Source: an uncultured Veillonellaceae bacterium (GTDB lineage Bacteria > Bacillota > Negativicutes > Veillonellales > Negativicoccaceae). Taken from it: 25,936 nucleotides of DNA. Shown here piece after piece: positions 1 to 7,808 of this stretch. Position 1 is the stretch's first letter. Every line of letters begins with the position of its first letter. The position numbers were made by a program, and so were the translations under genes. A model generated the notes under the pieces. It made no database searches. It was not told where the DNA came from and worked only from the letters and a program-made list of their open reading frames with translations. The stretch spans positions 1 to 25,936 of the forward strand of contig CAMYCX010000012.1 of the NCBI GenBank assembly GCA_947254705.1. The letters are read 5' to 3'.

Positions 1-206
1 ATGCAGCAGTTCGGAATTTGGTCCTGTTGTTTCATCAATTCCGCTACTTCATCATAGTATTCGAATACGGTTTCATAAATATCTTCCAAAAACTCGTGGA
101 TGGTTTTGAAACTTTTGCCTTCCACGTTGAAATGCAAATTGTGCAATTTAATATTCCACAATGCCAGGTTAGCGATGTACGAATTTACGGATGCTACATT
201 TTTCAT
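1..206 (-). CDS. dps: Dps-family ferritin-like DNA-protection protein (partial, 5' part only)
   Basis: Only the first 68 codons are present; the gene runs off the left edge. Translating the minus strand from the ATG at 206 gives a protein whose H25, H37, D52 and E56 (in HNLHFNVEG, TIHEF and YYDEVAE) match the order and spacing of the intersubunit ferroxidase ligands of Dps proteins (12, 15 and 4 residues apart, as in Listeria Dps). Dps dodecamers oxidise Fe(II) with peroxide, store the iron as ferric mineral and protect DNA in the cytoplasm. A strong AAAGGAGG-like ribosome site lies about 9 bases before the start and supports it. The upstream promoter (324-352) has an AT-rich element that could bind Fur or PerR, which would fit iron or peroxide control (inference). 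The missing C-terminal half prevents a check of the full four-helix bundle. Confidence 0.9.
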   Translation of the reverse strand, partial: MKNVASVNSYIANLALWNIKLHNLHFNVEGKSFKTIHEFLEDIYETVFEYYDEVAELMKQQDQIPNCC

Positions 207-323
207 AAGTCAAACTCCTCCTTTTTCTTTTCGGATATACCCTTTTTGTATACCTTTCACGTCCATTGTCCCGCAGCAGCGAACATATCCATATATCGAA
301 TGTTTTCGTCTTACTGCATTCTC

Positions 324-352
324 ATTATAACCTATATGTCGGAAGAATGCAA
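324..352 (-). promoter_or_regulatory. Sigma-A-type promoter of dps
   Basis: Read on the minus strand, there is a TTGCAT -35 (347-352), a 17-base spacer and a perfect TATAAT -10 (324-329). The predicted transcript starts near 317 and leaves a leader of about 110 bases. The -10 sits in TTATAATGAGAAT, which resembles half of a PerR or Fur box; that regulatory reading is only suggestive. Confidence 0.75.
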
Positions 353-376
353 GTTCGAAACGGAGCGGGGATTTGC

Positions 377-1180
377 TTATCGATTTTTTTCGTAAAAATT
401 GGATTGACGGGCATCGGCAAGCTCGTTAGGACCGACGGCGGGCGGCGTTTGGGCGCAAGGAAATCGATTCCACGGCGCCGGGTAATTCTCAAAAGTGAAA
501 AGCAACATGTCGCGGACGACCAGAGAAATCATCTCGCCCAGCTTGGAATGGGTGCCTGCATCGGTTCGTTGCGGTCCGCTCGGATCGCAGGCCATCATGA
601 ATCCGTCGGTGCCGGTACCCGTGGCGGAAAGGCCGCTGCGCAAGCTGACAATGCCCGTGTCCTGCAACGCCGATGTTTTCGCTTCAGTCGCGGTGAGACA
701 GGCTTTGACGAGAATCGGATCGGGAAGGGAGGCATTGGTGGAAATCATGATGTTGATGGTACCGAGCGGCAAGTATTCACCGTCTTTCTCGTAGTAGTAG
801 GCGTCATCCCCCGCACGGGCGGCCGTCTGTTCCACACCGGCGGTGCTGATGCCTTCGACGATGAGGCCTTCGTGCGTGCGGTAGGCATAGGCATGCCAAT
901 CCATACGGGCGGAGGTGATCATGGCGGTGCTGTCGCTGGCGGAGATACCGGCCTCGAGCATGGCGGTCATGAGATAGGCCGGCACGGACCCGCCGGGGAA
1001 ATCGCGTTCGTGCGGAAAGAAATGACGCAATCGGTGATTGTAAAAATGGTGATACTCACGGATACCGCCGCGGCAGATACCGGTACTGATACCGCGGCGC
1101 GGCGTGGCAAAATGCCAGGCGATACCGGCGTCTGTCACGTGAATGGTGCCGCCTGTGGCGGCTTGGGTTGGTGCTAGCAT
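377..1180 (-). CDS. cbiZ: Adenosylcobinamide amidohydrolase CbiZ
   Basis: The 267-residue protein has the conserved blocks of the CbiZ family: an N-terminal strand region with RRGISTGICRGGIRE, then GTINIMIST (about 140-148), CLTATEAKTSALQD (161-174), TGTGTDGFMMACD (about 187-199) and AGTHSKLGEMI (about 208-218). CbiZ cleaves the aminopropanol arm of adenosylcobinamide (and of some pseudo-cobamides) to cobyric acid, so that incomplete corrinoids can be salvaged and remodelled. A longer reading frame extends upstream, but the ATG at 1180 is preceded by AAAGGAG at good spacing and is the better start. No other cobalamin gene lies nearby and no B12 riboswitch is visible in the short leader. The gene is in tandem with dps (170-base gap) and divergent from the gene at 1373. 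Confidence 0.88.
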   Translation of the reverse strand: MLAPTQAATGGTIHVTDAGIAWHFATPRRGISTGICRGGIREYHHFYNHRLRHFFPHERDFPGGSVPAYLMTAMLEAGISASDSTAMITSARMDWHAYAYRTHEGLIVEGISTAGVEQTAARAGDDAYYYEKDGEYLPLGTINIMISTNASLPDPILVKACLTATEAKTSALQDTGIVSLRSGLSATGTGTDGFMMACDPSGPQRTDAGTHSKLGEMISLVVRDMLLFTFENYPAPWNRFPCAQTPPAVGPNELADARQSNFYEKNR

Positions 1181-1198
1181 ACGGACTCCTTTCTTGCT

Positions 1199-1204
1199 AT
1201 TATA
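1199..1204 (-). promoter_or_regulatory. Putative -10 element of cbiZ
   Basis: A perfect TATAAT on the minus strand lies 18 bases upstream of the cbiZ start and would give an extremely short leader. The -35 region is poor: the nearest TTGCCC is 20 bases away. The site is therefore a weak prediction, and the short leader leaves no room for a riboswitch. Confidence 0.4.
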
Positions 1205-1255
1205 GTAGCATTCTTGAGGACACCGGGCAATGGCGGCGACGACTTTGTGTCGGCA

Positions 1256-1282
1256 GGCGCTTTTCTGCGAAAACAAAGCGCC
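1256..1282. repeat. Inverted repeat in the cbiZ / 1373 divergent intergenic region
   Basis: GGCGCTTT (1256-1263) and AAAGCGCC (1275-1282) form a perfect 8-base inverted repeat around an 11-base centre. The right arm covers the place where the -35 of the rightward promoter should be. It may be an operator or simply a hairpin; no T-tract follows it on either strand, so a terminator is unlikely. Confidence 0.5.
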
Positions 1283-1298
1283 GAGAGTGATGAAGATA

Positions 1299-1307
1299 TG
1301 CTATAAT
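1299..1307 (+). promoter_or_regulatory. Extended -10 promoter of the 454-residue gene
   Basis: TGCTATAAT (1299-1307) combines a TG extended -10 motif with a perfect TATAAT. No recognisable -35 lies 17 bases upstream, which is typical of extended -10 promoters. It would give a leader of about 60 bases before the ATG at 1373. Confidence 0.6.
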
Positions 1308-1372
1308 AAAAAGAGTTTTTATAAAACGGACACAACAGACAGACAAATCAACGATATTGAAGGAGAGAACGA

Positions 1373-2737
1373 ATGATTCCTTATCTTGTATTAGTGGGCG
1401 TAGCGATTGTATTTCTATTCGTTTGCCGATTTTTCTTTTATCGGCCGGCACCGCCACGGCGAGTGCCGTATGTACCGCAATATACACCGCGTCGGCGGCG
1501 ACTGCGGGAAGCGGCGGCGGAGGCGACGTCGATGTCGACACGGCAGATTCCGGTAGTCTTGCCGGAAGATCGTCCGCAACCGGAAACACAGACACCGATT
1601 ACCTCGGAAAACATTGAAGAAACCAAGGTGATTTCACGAGACGAATTGACGGCGGAAGCGGTGGCCATACGCAAGGGAGATACGGCGATTGTCGCGATTC
1701 CCGCCACAACGGACACGGCGGCGGAAGAATCCGCGGCGGAGGCGGTGAGTGCGGAAGTCACCGACATGCTGGACGATGCCGACTCGTTGCTGCGGCGGCA
1801 GGTGCGGCATTTCCTGACGCGGTATGCGACGGTGACGCCGGATTTGGCGGAGGATGCCCGTCGGGTGACGGAGCGTGCGTTTGACAAACTGGATATGCTT
1901 TCCGAGGAAGAGTTGATCGACTCGCTGTCGCATATTATGGTGCAGGAAGCATTGGTCAATATGCAGCGGATCTATGTGATGATGCCTGACGATACGGTTA
2001 TGGAGATGGTGACGGATGCGTTTGTCCAAGTGGCGTTGGGTGAGCGGAATGAAACCATGACGTTGTTGGCGTATGATGCGTTGGCGGCGATGACACATTT
2101 GGATCACGGCCATTTCCGGGTACTATCGCTCCTGCTTTTGTTCCATTATTTCCGGCACACGAATACTGTCAGTACGGCGGCATTTCGTCGGTATGCGGAA
2201 AAGTACGTGCGTCCGTTGATCCAAGATTTGCCGGTGGAATTCAGCGTGTTCCAGCAGTTGGAGTATTTGCGTTGCACGACGCTGCGCGGGAAAAATTCAC
2301 CGTTCGGCGAAGTGTTGCGTGATTCGTATCCGTATTTTTTCGCGTATCGCGGATTTACGATGGAAGAATTGCACCGTGCGCTCGGTGAGGTATCGTTGGG
2401 CGCAGAGTTTGTGGTGCGTTCCGTGTATGACGGATATTATAAATTGGCCGTGGTGGACGGTTCCGAGTTGCCGCCATTTTTTACGCGGGCAGGAATTCAA
2501 GACGAGACGTTGCAACAGGCCTTGCGGCAGTTGATGCAATCCCGTCCGGCGGAGTACAATCCGGAAGAATTCGGGAAGATTGTGCATACGCTGTCGCCGG
2601 CGATGGCACAACTGGCGGAAAGTTGGGACGGCAGCATGATGCGCCGTGCCGTACCGACGTTGCTCGGGATGTATATCGGACGGCTGTATGTCAAGGAAGT
2701 TGTCGGCGAGGAATTTGATTTGTCGCGTTGGTTGTAG
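1373..2737 (+). CDS. Membrane-anchored protein of unknown function (possibly LPO_1073/Vpar_1526-like)
   Basis: The 454-residue protein starts with one hydrophobic segment (about residues 3-23, no lipobox), then a basic Pro/Arg patch (24-46), an acidic, alanine-rich low-complexity stretch (about 50-140) and a mostly helical C-terminal domain (about 145-454). The predicted topology is a single N-terminal anchor with a soluble C-terminal domain; the positive residues after the segment place that domain in the cytoplasm. The middle part (alternating Leu-rich helices, FLTRYATVTPDL, LLLLFHYFRHTN, EYLRCTTLRG) recalls the family NCBI names LPO_1073/Vpar_1526, known from Veillonella. This is memory-based resemblance, not a search result. 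No catalytic motif is visible. The start is supported by AAGGAGAG seven or so bases upstream and by its own extended -10 promoter. It is separated from sdaAB by a terminator and is probably mainly monocistronic. Confidence 0.75.
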   Translation: MIPYLVLVGVAIVFLFVCRFFFYRPAPPRRVPYVPQYTPRRRRLREAAAEATSMSTRQIPVVLPEDRPQPETQTPITSENIEETKVISRDELTAEAVAIRKGDTAIVAIPATTDTAAEESAAEAVSAEVTDMLDDADSLLRRQVRHFLTRYATVTPDLAEDARRVTERAFDKLDMLSEEELIDSLSHIMVQEALVNMQRIYVMMPDDTVMEMVTDAFVQVALGERNETMTLLAYDALAAMTHLDHGHFRVLSLLLLFHYFRHTNTVSTAAFRRYAEKYVRPLIQDLPVEFSVFQQLEYLRCTTLRGKNSPFGEVLRDSYPYFFAYRGFTMEELHRALGEVSLGAEFVVRSVYDGYYKLAVVDGSELPPFFTRAGIQDETLQQALRQLMQSRPAEYNPEEFGKIVHTLSPAMAQLAESWDGSMMRRAVPTLLGMYIGRLYVKEVVGEEFDLSRWL

Positions 2738-2760
2738 GTCGCCTCGTGCGACCTCTTTTT
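2736..2760 (+). terminator. Rho-independent terminator overlapping the stop codon
   Basis: AGGTCGC (2736-2742), loop CTCGT and GCGACCT (2748-2754) form a perfect 7-bp stem followed by CTTTTT. The stem begins inside the TAG stop codon of the upstream gene and ends 17 bases before the sdaAB ATG. It would end transcription of the upstream gene or act as a partial attenuator of the serine-dehydratase operon. Confidence 0.8.
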
Positions 2761-2777
2761 AACGGCGGAGGCGTAAC

Positions 2778-3437
2778 ATGGGAGTGTTTGATATCATCGG
2801 TCCGGTGATGATCGGGCCGTCGAGTTCACATACGGCTGGGGCGGCTCGTTTGGGACGGTTGGTACGGTACTTGCTCGGTGAAAAACCGGTGCGGGTCGTG
2901 CTGACTTTTTACGGATCGTTTGCGCAGACATATCGCGGTCACGGTACGGATCGTGCTTGTGTGGCGGGATTGCTCGGTTGGGCGCCTGATGATCCGCGTT
3001 TGCGGGAGGCGCTGGAGTTGGCGTCGAGCGAGGGACTTGAGGTGACGATCACCACGTCCGATGAAGATGCCATGCACCCGAATACGGCACGGTTTGAGGT
3101 AACGGGGGAATCCGGCGCGCAACATGAGTATGTCGGAATTTCCACGGGCGGCGGTCGGATTCGGCTGTTGGAGATTGATAAACACTCCGTCGATTTGGAC
3201 GGGGCCAGTGATACGTTGGTGACGGTACATCATGATCGGCCGGGTATCGTGGCATTTGTATCGAGGATCTTGGCGGATGCGGGAGTGAATATTTCCGCGA
3301 TGCGATTGTATCGTAAGGAACGGCATCAGGCGGCGCAGATGTTTATTGAAACGGACACGCCGGTCGGTGATGAGTTGTTGGCGCGTATCGGCGAGAACGA
3401 AGCGATTGATTCGGTGCGGGCATTTCCGCCGGTATAA
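2778..3437 (+). CDS. sdaAB: L-serine dehydratase, iron-sulfur-dependent, beta subunit
   Basis: The 219-residue protein opens with MGVFDIIGPVMIGPSSSHTAG, the hallmark of the two-subunit serine dehydratase beta chain; the SSSHTAG segment contributes to the active site. An ACT domain follows at about 145-219 (TVHHDRPGIVAFVSRILADA), which in this family is an allosteric or serine-sensing module. With SdaAA it deaminates L-serine to pyruvate and ammonia in the cytoplasm. GGAGG six bases before the ATG supports the start. It is first in a tight operon, with nine bases to sdaAA. No promoter is visible between the preceding terminator and this gene, so transcription must come from read-through or from a promoter inside the upstream gene. 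Confidence 0.95.
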   Translation: MGVFDIIGPVMIGPSSSHTAGAARLGRLVRYLLGEKPVRVVLTFYGSFAQTYRGHGTDRACVAGLLGWAPDDPRLREALELASSEGLEVTITTSDEDAMHPNTARFEVTGESGAQHEYVGISTGGGRIRLLEIDKHSVDLDGASDTLVTVHHDRPGIVAFVSRILADAGVNISAMRLYRKERHQAAQMFIETDTPVGDELLARIGENEAIDSVRAFPPV

Positions 3438-3446
3438 GGAGGAACG

Positions 3447-4346
3447 ATGGCGTCATTACGTGAGTTATGGGAACAGTCGACACAGGCCGGTTTGCCGGTC
3501 GGCGACTGGATATGCCGTGAAGAGGCCGCGCGGACGGGACGGCATCCGGAGGTATTACGGGAGCGGATGCGCCGCATGTGGCGGATTTTTCACGAGTCGG
3601 CGACGGAAGGTGTGACTGATACGGAGACTACGCCGAGTGGTTTGACCGGCGGCGATGCGCATCGTATGGCGCAATATACGCCGCAGTTTCTCGGGGCGTG
3701 GGCATGGCGGGCGGCGACGAACGGGATGGCCGTGTCGGAGGCCAATGCCAAGATGCGCCGGATCGTGGCCTGTCCGACGGCGGGATCTTGCGGTATTTTG
3801 CCGGCGGTACTGCTGACGCTGGAAACTCGCCTGGAACTGCCGGAAGAGGTATTTATCCGGGCATTGTTCACGGCGGGTGCCGTGGGTGATGTAATTGCAC
3901 AAGAAGCCATGATTGCCGGCGCGGTCGGCGGTTGCCAGGCGGAATGCGGAACGGCGATTGCGATGGCGGCGGCGGCGGGGGTCGAAGTGTGCGGCGGCAC
4001 GACCGCACAGATGGATGATGCCTTGGCACTGGGGTTAAAGAATGTACTGGGTCTGGTGTGCGATCCGATCGGCGGACTGGTCGAGGTACCCTGCGTCAAG
4101 CGCAATGCATTTCATGCGGTGCATACACTGGTGGCGATCGAATTGGCATTGGCTGGTGTACACAGTGTCGTGCCGGGAGATGAAGTGATTGCGGCGATGG
4201 CACAGATCGGCCGCATGATGCCGAAATCGCTGCGGGAACGGAGCGAAGCCGGCTTGGCAACGACACCGACGGGGCGTCGGTATGCCCGTAAAATACAGGG
4301 CAAAGAAGCGCCGCGTACGGAGGAGAAAAAACGTGCGGATACTTGA
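3447..4346 (+). CDS. sdaAA: L-serine dehydratase, iron-sulfur-dependent, alpha subunit
   Basis: The 299-residue protein is full length for the alpha chain. It has conserved Cys-containing blocks RIVACPTAGSCG (C109, C115), GGCQAECGTAIAMAAAA (C163, C167) and LVCDPIGGLVEVPC (C205, C216), which supply the ligands of the oxygen-sensitive [4Fe-4S] cluster that activates the serine hydroxyl. The C-terminus is a short Lys/Arg/Glu-rich tail. AGGAGG seven bases upstream fixes the start. The last 14 bases overlap the cca gene, so the two are probably translationally coupled. Having an oxygen-labile serine dehydratase fits an anaerobic amino-acid-using organism. Confidence 0.95.
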   Translation: MASLRELWEQSTQAGLPVGDWICREEAARTGRHPEVLRERMRRMWRIFHESATEGVTDTETTPSGLTGGDAHRMAQYTPQFLGAWAWRAATNGMAVSEANAKMRRIVACPTAGSCGILPAVLLTLETRLELPEEVFIRALFTAGAVGDVIAQEAMIAGAVGGCQAECGTAIAMAAAAGVEVCGGTTAQMDDALALGLKNVLGLVCDPIGGLVEVPCVKRNAFHAVHTLVAIELALAGVHSVVPGDEVIAAMAQIGRMMPKSLRERSEAGLATTPTGRRYARKIQGKEAPRTEEKKRADT

Positions 4347-5802
4347 GCGGTGGCGCAAGTCATCGCGGATCGCACTGCCGACGGCGGTACGGGAGCTGCT
4401 GACGATATTGTCGGCTGCGGGCTTTGAAGCCTATGCGGTGGGCGGTTGCGTTCGGGACACTTGGATCGGACGGATACCGCATGATTGGGATATTACCACG
4501 GCGGCACGGCCGGATGAGATTGTCGCCGTATTGACGGCGGCGGGGGCGGAGGTGATCCCGCAGATCGGCGACGCGTTTGCCGTATCATTGGTGCGGTGGC
4601 GAGGCGGCATGTATGAAATCGCCACTTTTCGCGGGGAAACCTACGGAGCGGACAGTCATCGACCGGAAACGGTATATTATGCCGACTCGCTGGCCGAAGA
4701 TCTGGCACGTCGTGATTTTACCGTCAATGCGATGGCCGCCGATGCGGACGGACGGATCTGTGATCCGTATGACGGGCGGCGTGATTTGCGGCGCCGGCGA
4801 CTGATGACGGTCGGTCGGCCCGACGAACGTTTCAATGAAGACGCGTTGCGGCTCTTTCGGGCGTGCCGGTTTACGGCGCAGTTGGACTTGTTGCCCGCAC
4901 GGGAGCTGTGTGCGGCGATGCCGGCGGCGTTTGACCGAGTGCGGGGGCTGTCGTTGATGCGGGTGAAACAGGAAGTGGAGAAATTGCTTGTCGCGCCTGC
5001 CGTTGCCCGCGGACTCGATCTGCTCGTGCGTAGCGGTTTGGCGGCCTGTACGTGTCGAGGGCGAAAGGACGGACGGGATTTTCCCGTACCGATTTTGCCT
5101 GAACTGATGCACTTGCCCGATACGCCGCAACAGCCGGAGTTTCATGCTTATGACGCGTGGATGCACACCTTGGTGACCGTGCAACATGCTCCGGCGACGC
5201 TGGTCGGTCGTTGGTCGGCACTCTTTCATGACGCGGCGAAAGGATTGCCGGGTATACGTGCTTGGCGTGACGGAAAACTGACCGACTACGGACACGATGT
5301 CCGCGGCGCGGAGATGGCACGGACCGTGTTGACTCGCTGGGGCTATGCGCCGTCGCTGGTCGAACGAGTCGCCTTCCTGGTGGAGATGCATATGCGTTAT
5401 CATTACTTTGTACATCATGAGGCGGCGAACGTGCGCAAATGGCTGCGTAAATTGGCTCGTTCAGGACGATTTCGGACGACGGCCGAGTTGCAAGACGCAT
5501 TACGACAGTTATGCGCTTTGTGCGTGGCCGATGTGATCGGTTGCGGCCGTCCGCACAGCCATATTGACGGACACACGGCCTTGGCCGATTATATCGATGA
5601 AGAATTGGTCACGATGCCGGTACATACGCGGGATTTGCATTATCCGCCGTCATTGCCCCGAGAAGCGGGAGAGCGGACCGGTGAGTTGCTGCGATCGTTG
5701 TTGCAGCGGGTACAGGACGGACAGATCGACAATACGCAAGAGGCGTTGCAAGCGGCGGCGGTGCGTTACTTGCAGCGACATACGGAAAGGGATATGCCAT
5801 GA
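4333..5802 (+). CDS. cca: CCA-adding tRNA nucleotidyltransferase with HD domain
   Basis: The 489-residue protein has the class II nucleotidyltransferase signature: VGGCVRD (36-42), the metal-binding DWD (D51, D53), RRDFTVNAMA (126-135) and RFNEDALRLFRACRF (166-180, RNA and nucleotide-binding region). An HD phosphohydrolase-type domain follows, with FHDAAKGLPG around H299-D300 and HDVRGAEMA around 321. The enzyme builds or repairs the 3'-CCA end of tRNAs without a template. An in-frame ATG lies earlier, inside sdaAA, but the GTG at 4333 has AGGAG seven bases upstream and is the better start; this gives a 14-base overlap with sdaAA. The stop overlaps the next start (ATGA). A related poly(A) polymerase is the main alternative, but the N-terminal motifs and Firmicute context favour CCA addition. 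Confidence 0.92.
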   Translation: MRILERWRKSSRIALPTAVRELLTILSAAGFEAYAVGGCVRDTWIGRIPHDWDITTAARPDEIVAVLTAAGAEVIPQIGDAFAVSLVRWRGGMYEIATFRGETYGADSHRPETVYYADSLAEDLARRDFTVNAMAADADGRICDPYDGRRDLRRRRLMTVGRPDERFNEDALRLFRACRFTAQLDLLPARELCAAMPAAFDRVRGLSLMRVKQEVEKLLVAPAVARGLDLLVRSGLAACTCRGRKDGRDFPVPILPELMHLPDTPQQPEFHAYDAWMHTLVTVQHAPATLVGRWSALFHDAAKGLPGIRAWRDGKLTDYGHDVRGAEMARTVLTRWGYAPSLVERVAFLVEMHMRYHYFVHHEAANVRKWLRKLARSGRFRTTAELQDALRQLCALCVADVIGCGRPHSHIDGHTALADYIDEELVTMPVHTRDLHYPPSLPREAGERTGELLRSLLQRVQDGQIDNTQEALQAAAVRYLQRHTERDMP

Positions 5803-7796
5803 GAAACGAACGGACAGCATCGACACGATCGAAAAAAACGGCATCGGAACGGCCGAACTATCGGCGACGCAGCGGCATTGTCTGCCTGATGTTGCTGTGC
5901 ATGGCGGTGATTGTCTGCGGTCGTCTGTTTTGGTTACAGGTGGTGCGCGGCGGCGAGTATGCCGAGTGGGATTTGTCACAGGCACAGGAATTACGGGTGT
6001 TGCAATCACCGCGCGGTACGATTTACGATCGCAACGGAGAGGTATTGGCGGTCAGTACGGTGGTCAAATCGCTGTACGCCGATCCGGCGATGATTAATCG
6101 TTCACCGGACGCGTTGGCGGCGTTGTTGGCACCGTATCTGCACGTCAGTGCGGAAACGCTTACCGCACGGCTGCAGGAGGATACGAGTTTCGTATGGCTG
6201 GAGCGGATGCTGGATCCCGATCGTTCGGCGGAGATTGACGAGATCTTGCGCAAAGAACATATTGAAGGAGTCCGGTTCGTCGAGGAAAGCAAACGCTACT
6301 ATCCGAACGGAGAACTGTTGGCGCAAGTACTCGGGTTTGTCGGGATTGACGGCAGCGGTCTGGAAGGTTTGGAAAGCGTACTGGACGAGGATATCAAAGG
6401 AGAAACGAAAAAACTGGTGATTGAAACGTCACGCCATGGCACTCCGATATTGGGGTCGACACTGGCGCCGTATCTCGCACCGAAAGAACGCAGCGTGACG
6501 TTGACGATCGATACGACGATACAATTTATCGCGGAACGGGCATTGACACGAGCGATGCAGTCGACAAAGTCTTCCGGCGGTACGGTCATCGTGATGGATC
6601 CGCACACAGGGGAAATTTTGGCAATGGCCAGTCGCCCGACATATGACCCGAACCATTTCAGCGACAGTACTCCCGAGTCGCTACGCAATCGGGCGGTCGT
6701 CAATCTCTACGAACCGGGATCGACGTTCAAGCCTATTGTGGCGGCGGCGGCACTCGATTCGGGCAAGGTGACGCCGGAGGAAACGTATGACGACCCCGGC
6801 GAGGTGCATGTGTCCGGGCATGTGATTCGCAACTGGGACGATGAATCCTACGGACGCGTACGGCTGCAGGATATCATACGTGATTCCATCAATACCGGGT
6901 TTGCGGCGTTGGGACTTAAGACGGGCGGCGCGATTTTGAATGATTACGCCAAGCGTTTCGGTTTCGGCAAGAAAACGGGGATTGAGTTCCCGGGCGAAGG
7001 CGAAGGTATTTTATTCGTAACGGAAGACATGCGCGACAGTGATGTGGCGACCATGTCTATCGGACAGAGTATCGCCGTGACACCGTTGCAAATGGTGCAG
7101 GCGTTCGGCGCATTGGCCAATGACGGCAAGATGATGCGACCGCATATTCTGCGTTCCATCAACAATCCGGACGGCACGATCTATCGTTCGTTTGACTCGA
7201 GCGATGCGGGACAGCCGGTGTCGCCGACGGTGACGCAAATTCTGTTGCCGATGCTCGAACAAGTCGTGGAACATGGCGGCGGCGTCAAGGCACGTATACC
7301 CGGGTATCGCGTGGCGGGTAAAACCGGTACGGCACAAAAGTTGAATGAAGAAGGCAGCGGATACTATGAGGGACGGTACATCGCATCGTTTATCGGGTTC
7401 GGACCGGTGGAAAATCCGCGGGCGGTCTGCCTGGTGGTACTGGACGACCCGGAAGGCGTATACTACGGCGGGCAGATTGCGGCGCCGGTATTTGCCGAAG
7501 TGATGAGCCAGATTATGCGGTACTATAAAATCCCGCCGACCCGGACGGAAGATATGCCGTCTGAGGCCGGCAGCACAGCGTTGCCGACACCGACGCTGCA
7601 GGTAGAGAGAACGGCGGAAGGACGCGTCGTCATACCGAATTTTGCCGGTTACAGTGTATTGGACGTATTGACATGGGGACGGGAAAGCGGTATCGGCATC
7701 ACTCCGCAAGGAGAGGGAACGGCCGTGGATCAGGATGTGCTGCCCGGCGTAGCGGCGGCATCGGATGAAACCGTAACGGTATATTTTTCACGATAA
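5799..7796 (+). CDS. Class B penicillin-binding protein (FtsI/SpoVD type) with PASTA domain
   Basis: The 665-residue protein has a short basic cytoplasmic tail, one membrane anchor (about 26-48), a PBP dimerisation domain (about 65-215, SPRGTIYDRNGEVLA) and a transpeptidase domain with all three active-site motifs: S308-T-F-K, S363-I-N and K508-T-G-T. A single PASTA domain follows (about 608-665, VVIPNFAGYSVLDVL). It crosslinks peptidoglycan on the outer face of the cytoplasmic membrane. The architecture is that of the FtsI/PBP2X/SpoVD group, which acts in division or in sporulation cortex synthesis; which one cannot be decided here. The gene is not in a division/cell-wall cluster but between cca and fhs. 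Start and upstream stop overlap by four bases. Confidence 0.93.
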   Translation: MRNERTASTRSKKTASERPNYRRRSGIVCLMLLCMAVIVCGRLFWLQVVRGGEYAEWDLSQAQELRVLQSPRGTIYDRNGEVLAVSTVVKSLYADPAMINRSPDALAALLAPYLHVSAETLTARLQEDTSFVWLERMLDPDRSAEIDEILRKEHIEGVRFVEESKRYYPNGELLAQVLGFVGIDGSGLEGLESVLDEDIKGETKKLVIETSRHGTPILGSTLAPYLAPKERSVTLTIDTTIQFIAERALTRAMQSTKSSGGTVIVMDPHTGEILAMASRPTYDPNHFSDSTPESLRNRAVVNLYEPGSTFKPIVAAAALDSGKVTPEETYDDPGEVHVSGHVIRNWDDESYGRVRLQDIIRDSINTGFAALGLKTGGAILNDYAKRFGFGKKTGIEFPGEGEGILFVTEDMRDSDVATMSIGQSIAVTPLQMVQAFGALANDGKMMRPHILRSINNPDGTIYRSFDSSDAGQPVSPTVTQILLPMLEQVVEHGGGVKARIPGYRVAGKTGTAQKLNEEGSGYYEGRYIASFIGFGPVENPRAVCLVVLDDPEGVYYGGQIAAPVFAEVMSQIMRYYKIPPTRTEDMPSEAGSTALPTPTLQVERTAEGRVVIPNFAGYSVLDVLTWGRESGIGITPQGEGTAVDQDVLPGVAAASDETVTVYFSR

Positions 7797-7808
7797 GGGG
7801 TGGCGAAG

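Noticed and set aside
266..1177. 303-codon plus-strand frame opposite cbiZ
   Set aside because: Glycine-rich antisense shadow; cbiZ on the other strand has clear conserved motifs and a good ribosome site.
1181..1260. Cobalamin riboswitch upstream of cbiZ
   Set aside because: The predicted leader is only about ten bases and no B12-box-like sequence is visible.
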